The translations under genes were made by a program, and so were the position numbers. A stretch of DNA of 64,000 nt from Lachnospiraceae bacterium (GTDB lineage: Bacteria; Bacillota; Clostridia; Lachnospirales; Lachnospiraceae): the NCBI GenBank assembly GCA_910574805.1, contig CAJTCV010000012.1, positions 1-64,000 of the forward strand, read 5' to 3'. Numbering within the stretch: position 1 is the stretch's first letter; every line of letters starts with the position of its first letter. Below the pieces are notes generated by a model, which had not been told where the DNA came from, did not search any database, and worked only from the letters and a program-made list of their open reading frames with translations. Positions 59,306 through 64,000 of this stretch are shown here, in pieces.

Positions 59306-61162
59306 TCATCCGGTCTCTTTCGGATGAAATTCCCTCCACTGGTCGTACCAGTGAAGGCAGGCATCCGTATAAGCCTGCGTCAGCAGCTGTTCTTCTGCTT
59401 CCTGAACTCTCTGATATGCGGCATCTTCCCATGCCCGCAGTTCATCTTTTTCCGATAAAAACCGTTCCAGAGCAGTCCGTGCCTGCAGGACAGATTCTTC
59501 TGCGTTTCCAAGCTTCCAGTCTTCAAAGACCTGATCATCCGGAAGTTCCCGAAGGCGGTGGCGTTCTGCCCTGGGAACATTTCTCAGGCTGGAAAGGAGC
59601 GCCTGTTCTTCCACCTGTATCCTCGCGGCCTGGTCCGTTGAGGCGGCCTGTTTCCGGCAGTGTTCTACATAATGATCATATCCAAAGGGATAGTAATGTA
59701 CGGCGCTGTCCTCGAAAATCAGAAGGGATTCAGCTGTCTGCCGGATGAAATAGCGGTCGTGGGAGACGAAAAGAAGCGTCCCTGTATATGCCTGAAATGC
59801 GGACTCCAGTGTCTCGCGGGCAGAAATATCCATGTGATTGGTAGGCTCGTCCAAAAGGAAGAAGTTCGGTCCCGACTGGAAGAGCTCTGCCAGGATCAGC
59901 CGGGCACGTTCGCCTCCGGACAGGCTCCTGACTTTTTTGCAGGCATCCTTTCCCGGAAAGAGAAAGGCGCCCAGAATGCTCCGCACTTCTTTTTCAGTGA
60001 GGGCCGGAAAACAGTCATGGAAATGTTCTGTCACTGTTTTGTCGGAGGAGAGGGCGGCGCTCATCTGATCAAAACAGGCGGTGACCACTCCGTCGCCCCG
60101 CAGACATTTTCCTTTCAGAGGGGGCAGGAGACCGGCGGCTGTCTTGAGAAATGCAGTCTTTCCGGCGCCGTTGGGTCCGATGATGCCGATCTTCTGTCCG
60201 CGCCGGATGCGGAGGGACAGTTCCACCAGCGGATGGTCATACCCCACCTGGAGGTGCTCTGCCTCCAGCACCCATTTAGGTCCCGGGGATCCGGGGATGA
60301 TGGCTTCGGTAAAATGATGCGCTTCGTCTTCAGGCGGCTTCGGAATGGCAGGCATACGTTCCAGCAGCTTCTTTCTGGAACGGGCGAAAGCAGCTTTCCG
60401 GGGCCTGTGTTTAAAACGTTCGATCAGATCCTCCAGACGCTTCTTTTCTTCCTGCTGGTCAGCATATGCTTTTTTCCAGAGCCGGAGCGCTTTCTGCTTC
60501 TGTGTCCGACAGGCAGTGTAATTGCCGGGGTAACGGGTCAGGGTCTGTTCGCTGAGCTCGTAGACGGTATCTGCTGTACGGTCCAGGAAAAACCGGTCGT
60601 GGGACACGATGACCGCGGCGGAAGGACAGGAGCGAAGATACTCTTCCAGCCATTCCACCGCCGCAAGATCCAGGTGGTTGGTAGGCTCGTCCAGGAGCAG
60701 AAGATCCGGCTTCAGCAGCAGCAGCCGGATGAGGGCGATCCGGGTCTGTTCGCCGCCGGAGAAATGCATCAGCTGTTTTTTCTTGTCTTCCCTGCGGAAT
60801 CCGAAGCCTGTGAAAATGCGGTCATATTCCTGTTCCCAGTCAAAACGTGCCCGGTCAAAGGGGTCCGGACAGGGGCAGGCGTCCAGAAGCGCCTGTTCCA
60901 CCGTGATGGACAGGTCCTCAAAAGCCTGCTGGCTCAGAAGGCCGATGGTAAGCTTCCGGGAGGTGGTGATGCCGGCAGAGGTTCTTTTATCATCCCGGTC
61001 CAGAGAGAGCTCACCTGCCAGAAGGCGCAGGAAGGTAGTCTTTCCTGCGCCGTTTTTCCCTATGAGGGCAATTTTTTCTTTTCCCCGGATCTCAAAATCA
61101 AAATGGGAGAGTACAGTCTTGCTTCCGGCACTGAGCGTGCCGTCCTGGATCTTAAGCAGCAT
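59306..61162 (-). CDS. ABC-F family ATP-binding protein (second)
   Basis: 618 aa from the ATG at 61162 with AGGAG upstream on the minus strand. Walker A GKNGAGKTT near 38 and GPNGAGKTA near 355; signatures FSGGEQTR and LSGGERAR; Walker B LLLDEPTNHL and FLLDEPTNHM. The linker is rich in Arg and Lys (RKAAFARSRKKLLERM). The C-terminal 130 residues are charged helices. Closer to the antibiotic-resistance-type ABC-F proteins (Lsa/Vga-like arrangement) than the copy at 46.8 kb by general appearance; resistance is not shown. Confidence 0.88.
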   Translation of the reverse strand: MLLKIQDGTLSAGSKTVLSHFDFEIRGKEKIALIGKNGAGKTTFLRLLAGELSLDRDDKRTSAGITTSRKLTIGLLSQQAFEDLSITVEQALLDACPCPDPFDRARFDWEQEYDRIFTGFGFRREDKKKQLMHFSGGEQTRIALIRLLLLKPDLLLLDEPTNHLDLAAVEWLEEYLRSCPSAAVIVSHDRFFLDRTADTVYELSEQTLTRYPGNYTACRTQKQKALRLWKKAYADQQEEKKRLEDLIERFKHRPRKAAFARSRKKLLERMPAIPKPPEDEAHHFTEAIIPGSPGPKWVLEAEHLQVGYDHPLVELSLRIRRGQKIGIIGPNGAGKTAFLKTAAGLLPPLKGKCLRGDGVVTACFDQMSAALSSDKTVTEHFHDCFPALTEKEVRSILGAFLFPGKDACKKVRSLSGGERARLILAELFQSGPNFFLLDEPTNHMDISARETLESAFQAYTGTLLFVSHDRYFIRQTAESLLIFEDSAVHYYPFGYDHYVEHCRKQAASTDQAARIQVEEQALLSSLRNVPRAERHRLRELPDDQVFEDWKLGNAEESVLQARTALERFLSEKDELRAWEDAAYQRVQEAEEQLLTQAYTDACLHWYDQWREFHPKETG

Positions 61163-61178
61163 ATGGCTTCTCCTGTGC

Positions 61179-63236
61179 TTATTCTTCCTGCTCTTCTTCG
61201 ATCTGAACCGAATCGCCTTCGGACAGTGCCTGCTGGAACATGCCGATCCGTCCATTTACGGTCAGTTTGACCCTTCCCTTTGGCTCTTTCAGGTCGATGC
61301 CGGAATATTCGATCAGATCCATAAGGTAGTACGGGCTTCCATCCGGCTTGCGGGGCAGGCGGAGGGGAGAGCCGTTCAGATGGAATAAAAATTCCTGCCT
61401 GGGTCTGGGAACCGCGGGTCTCGGAGTCGGCGTGGGAACATTTGCAGCCGGTGTGGAAGCCGGAGTCTGTGCAGAAGCCGAACTTCCGGAGCCTGCCGTG
61501 CTCTGTGCGGGGGCCGGGGGCTCTGTCCCGGCTTCAGGCTGTAAAGCTGCTTCGGAGACGGTCCGGGCTTCAGGCATCTCTGCTGCCGGCTGCTGCGCCG
61601 TGCTTTCTGACAGCGTTTCTTTTACCGGTGTCTGGTCTGCGGGTTCCGGTTTTTCAGCAGATGTCTTCTCTGTGGGAGGGAGTTCCATCATAATGGAATC
61701 GCCGTTTTTCAGGAAAGTCTTCAGGGAGACATGCATGCCGTTCAGCGTGATATCTGTACAGTCGGCGGCACCTTCAATGTCTCCCAGAGATGGTCTGGCG
61801 GGCTGCCCCTGGACTGCAGGTACAAAGTCGATGATGTCGCCCGCATGGATAACCTCTGAGAGCCTGCCTTCCTGCTGGTTGATAAGCAGGGATGCGGGCT
61901 GGGTTGCCGTACCGTAGAAGACTTTCCGCCTGCCGTTCACAGTCACGGTCAGATTCGCACCGGAACGGCCGATAATATCCCGGAACGTATAGCCGTTCAT
62001 CATCAGCAGGTTCAGTGCCGTGAAGCTGCCGGTCCGGAACAGTTTCGCCGGACGTCCGTTGAGCATCACGCGGAAGCTGTCGTTGATCATATTCAGACCG
62101 GAGGAAACCACAATGCCAAGAGGCGTGGCGTATTCCGGGTTGTTCAGATCATATTCAGCGGAACAGGCATTTGCCTGAAAATAATTGCCGGCCACGGCCA
62201 CGCGCGTTTCATCCATACCCAGTGTGACGGTCAGCTCATCCTTCAGGCCTGCAAGCTTGCTGCCGCCGCCTGCCAGAAACAGGGCAGAGGGTGCGCCGCC
62301 GTTGATCTCCAGAATCTTGTCTGCGATCTCTTTACATAACAGCGACGCTGTGTCACGGATACTGGTCAGCAGTTCCTCCTGGGTGACCTTCTGTTCAAAT
62401 CCGAGGATATTGGTGAATGTGATGGGCTCTTCCTGGAGAAGCTGTGCCTTGATGGTTTCTGCAGTCCCGAAATCCACCAGATATTTTTTCATGATCGTCT
62501 CTGTAATCTCGTCTCCGGCCACAGTAGCCATGGTATATCCGGTGATGCTTCCGCCGGTACATGCCGCAATATCGGAGGTTCCGGCGCCGATGTCCACAAG
62601 CGCCAGATTTAAAAGACGCAGGTTCTCGGGGATGGCGGCGTTGATGGCGGCGATGGGCTCCAGTGTGATACTTGCCACCTCCAGACCGATCTTGTTCATG
62701 GTTGTATAGAGGCTCTCCACCACCTCGCTGGGCAGGAAGGTGGCGATCAGATCCACTTTCACATGCTGCCCCCGGTGATCCTTCAGATCCGACATGGTAT
62801 ACTGATCCAGATAATACTGGCATACGGTATATCCCACCAGATAGAAACGCCTGGAATCGTTCAGCGCCTCATTTTCCGCATCAAAGGCTTCCTCGGCCTT
62901 TCCGATGGCGCCGGCTTCCAGACGGCTGATGATCTCGTCATCAATGAGCTGTGTGCCGGGCAGCTCCAGCTCAAAATCCGCCCGTCTGGTCCTGAGTGCA
63001 CGTCCGGCTGCCGCCACACACACCCTGCTGAGCCGGGTCTTCACCTTTGCCTCCAGTCTCTTTTTTACCTTGTCTGCCAGAGCGGATACCTTTGCGATGT
63101 TCTCAATCTGTCCGTCGATCATGGCACGTTCGGCGTGATCCTCCCGTTCGATGGCCGTGATATGTACTCTGTTTTCTTCCACGACTCCGATCATGCCGAT
63201 AATGCTCCGGGTCCCGATGTCCAGCGCAAAAATCAT
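61179..63236 (-). CDS. FtsA-like ATPase with extra C-terminal domains
   Basis: 685 aa from the ATG at 63236. Actin-fold motifs: FALDIGTRSIIGMIG (phosphate 1) at residue 3, LVDIGAGTSDIAACTGG near 210 (phosphate 2), ALFLAGGGSKLAGLKDEL near 310. Residues 350-540 add beta-rich modules (VTVNGRRKVFYGTATQPASLLIN), then a Pro/Ala/Glu linker (545-615) and a C-terminal ubiquitin-like beta domain (VKLTVNGRIGMFQQALSEGDSVQI). Upstream frame reads basic sequence in frame without a good start. Much longer than ordinary FtsA (about 420 aa). Likely a cell division or sporulation-linked ATPase. Confidence 0.75.
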   Translation of the reverse strand: MIFALDIGTRSIIGMIGVVEENRVHITAIEREDHAERAMIDGQIENIAKVSALADKVKKRLEAKVKTRLSRVCVAAAGRALRTRRADFELELPGTQLIDDEIISRLEAGAIGKAEEAFDAENEALNDSRRFYLVGYTVCQYYLDQYTMSDLKDHRGQHVKVDLIATFLPSEVVESLYTTMNKIGLEVASITLEPIAAINAAIPENLRLLNLALVDIGAGTSDIAACTGGSITGYTMATVAGDEITETIMKKYLVDFGTAETIKAQLLQEEPITFTNILGFEQKVTQEELLTSIRDTASLLCKEIADKILEINGGAPSALFLAGGGSKLAGLKDELTVTLGMDETRVAVAGNYFQANACSAEYDLNNPEYATPLGIVVSSGLNMINDSFRVMLNGRPAKLFRTGSFTALNLLMMNGYTFRDIIGRSGANLTVTVNGRRKVFYGTATQPASLLINQQEGRLSEVIHAGDIIDFVPAVQGQPARPSLGDIEGAADCTDITLNGMHVSLKTFLKNGDSIMMELPPTEKTSAEKPEPADQTPVKETLSESTAQQPAAEMPEARTVSEAALQPEAGTEPPAPAQSTAGSGSSASAQTPASTPAANVPTPTPRPAVPRPRQEFLFHLNGSPLRLPRKPDGSPYYLMDLIEYSGIDLKEPKGRVKLTVNGRIGMFQQALSEGDSVQIEEEQEE

Positions 63237-63460
63237 ATCATTTCCCTGCTGTTTTATTTTGGCTGTCTGTGTGTTTGCCTTCCGGTTCGATGTCCTGCCC
63301 TTCCTGGCCTGTACTCTCGCCATAGCCGCCCTCCTGTACCGTCCGGGCCGTCTGCCCATAGGACGCGTTTTTTCTTTTTATACTGCCAATATTATAGTAA
63401 AAATATGTGCCATTGTAAATCTTTTTATGGAGTTTTCCAACGCTGCCGCCAGGCCGACAG

Positions 63461-64000
63461 TCACTTCAGGATCAGGATATCCTCCCCCATCTCCACAGTC
63501 CCGCTGACGGGATTTTTGCGGATATCCAGGTATTCAAGCCCCTGTATCTGATGAAGGGGAGACAGATCCGTCACATAATTATCCTGGATTCCCAGATGTG
63601 TCAGCTGCGTGAGCGCAGGCGCGAAGGAAAGACCGGTGATTTGATTTCCGTCCAGATACAGCTCTTCAAGGCCCGGGTAAAGGGTCAGGAAATCAAGGTG
63701 TGCATCCAGCGATACGTCATCATACCAGATATCGGTCATGCCGTTATAGGATTCTACGTAAAAATTTTCCTTCAGATGAATCTCTTTCATTTCCAGATAT
63801 TTTAAAGAAGAGTTCCCGGTGAGCCGGTCAAAGTCGATCTCAAAGGTACAGTTGCTGAGAATCAGCCGCTGAAGCCCCGGATGGTTGAAGGCGTTGGAGA
63901 TATCTCCCAGGATCTCTACGCAGTGCTGGTAGCTTCCGAAGCCCGGGCTCGTGCCCCCGCCGCAGAGATCCAGCGATTTCAGGCTGGTCATGCTGTCCAG
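63461..64000 (-). CDS. Leucine-rich-repeat protein, C-terminal part
   Basis: The minus-strand frame runs from the window edge to a stop at 63461. Visible repeats: LQRLILSNCTFE, LKYLEMKEIHL, LEELYLDGNQITGLSFAPAL, LTHLGIQDNYVTDLSPL, LEYLDIRKNPVSG, the L-x-x-L-x-L-x-x-N-x-I pattern of internalin-like LRR. It is cut by the end of the window, so N-terminal signals are not visible. Probably surface-exposed or secreted. Confidence 0.75.
   Translation of the reverse strand: MDSMTSLKSLDLCGGGTSPGFGSYQHCVEILGDISNAFNHPGLQRLILSNCTFEIDFDRLTGNSSLKYLEMKEIHLKENFYVESYNGMTDIWYDDVSLDAHLDFLTLYPGLEELYLDGNQITGLSFAPALTQLTHLGIQDNYVTDLSPLHQIQGLEYLDIRKNPVSGTVEMGEDILILK

Noticed and set aside
59660-61270. A 536-codon plus-strand frame opposite the second ABC-F gene
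   Set aside because: The minus strand carries complete ABC-F motifs; the plus frame has no ribosome binding site or recognisable domain.

Overview
The window looks like a chromosome segment of a spore-forming Firmicute, most likely a Lachnospiraceae-type gut anaerobe. This rests on the spoIIAA-spoIIAB-sigF operon, spoVAA, spoVAB and spoVAE, a DegV protein, a T-box leader ahead of valS, and clostridial-style phage and IS genes. The genus cannot be fixed from sequence alone. It has three parts: the right-hand portion of a contractile-tailed prophage (1 to about 20.4 kb), a 20.2 kb accessory defence island bounded by 212-bp direct repeats (20.4-40.8 kb), and host core genes (41.2-64 kb).

Prophage: head genes (1-3.2 kb) lead into the sheath, tube, a tail assembly chaperone with a textbook -1 slippery site, the tape measure, baseplate hub, spike, gp25-like, J and I proteins, and tail fibre (3.2-15.7 kb). 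An inverted, promoterless second fibre end follows at 15.8-16.2 kb. The lysis genes (XhlA-like, holin, amidase) end at 17.87 kb. Next comes the most unusual feature: a six-repeat CRISPR-type array (18118-18525) with no cas gene anywhere in the window. One of its five spacers is an exact 32-nt reverse complement of a tiny membrane-peptide gene 1 kb downstream (19385-19486). That tiny gene has its own perfect sigma-70-type promoter, two mutually exclusive 5' hairpins and a 5'/3' long-range pairing, which is type I toxin-like architecture. An IS200 copy follows.

Defence island: a SymE-like toxin gene and partner, a regulator on the opposite strand, a two-gene pair of unknown function sharing a GSGDIYS-x-IGT-x-N tag, an excisionase-type HTH protein, a zinc-hook ABC/AAA ATPase of the RloC/PrrC kind, three consecutive DNA methyltransferase genes, an EVE-domain McrB with its McrC, then three unrecognised genes and a truncated IS3-type orfA that ends at the right-hand repeat. 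The overlaps and short gaps between 26.6 and 37.5 kb suggest that the methyltransferases and McrBC form one operon.

Core: a small conserved protein, a queuosine-precursor transporter behind a probable preQ1-I riboswitch, spoVAE, tRNA-Glu(CTC), degV, a large protein with seven 34-residue acidic repeats and a C-terminal ATPase domain, an ABC-F protein, a T-box leader followed by a CotH-like gene and then valS-folC, a zinc-ribbon/TPR membrane protein, the spoIIA operon running into spoVAA-spoVAB, a second ABC-F gene, an FtsA-like protein, and the end of a leucine-rich-repeat protein.
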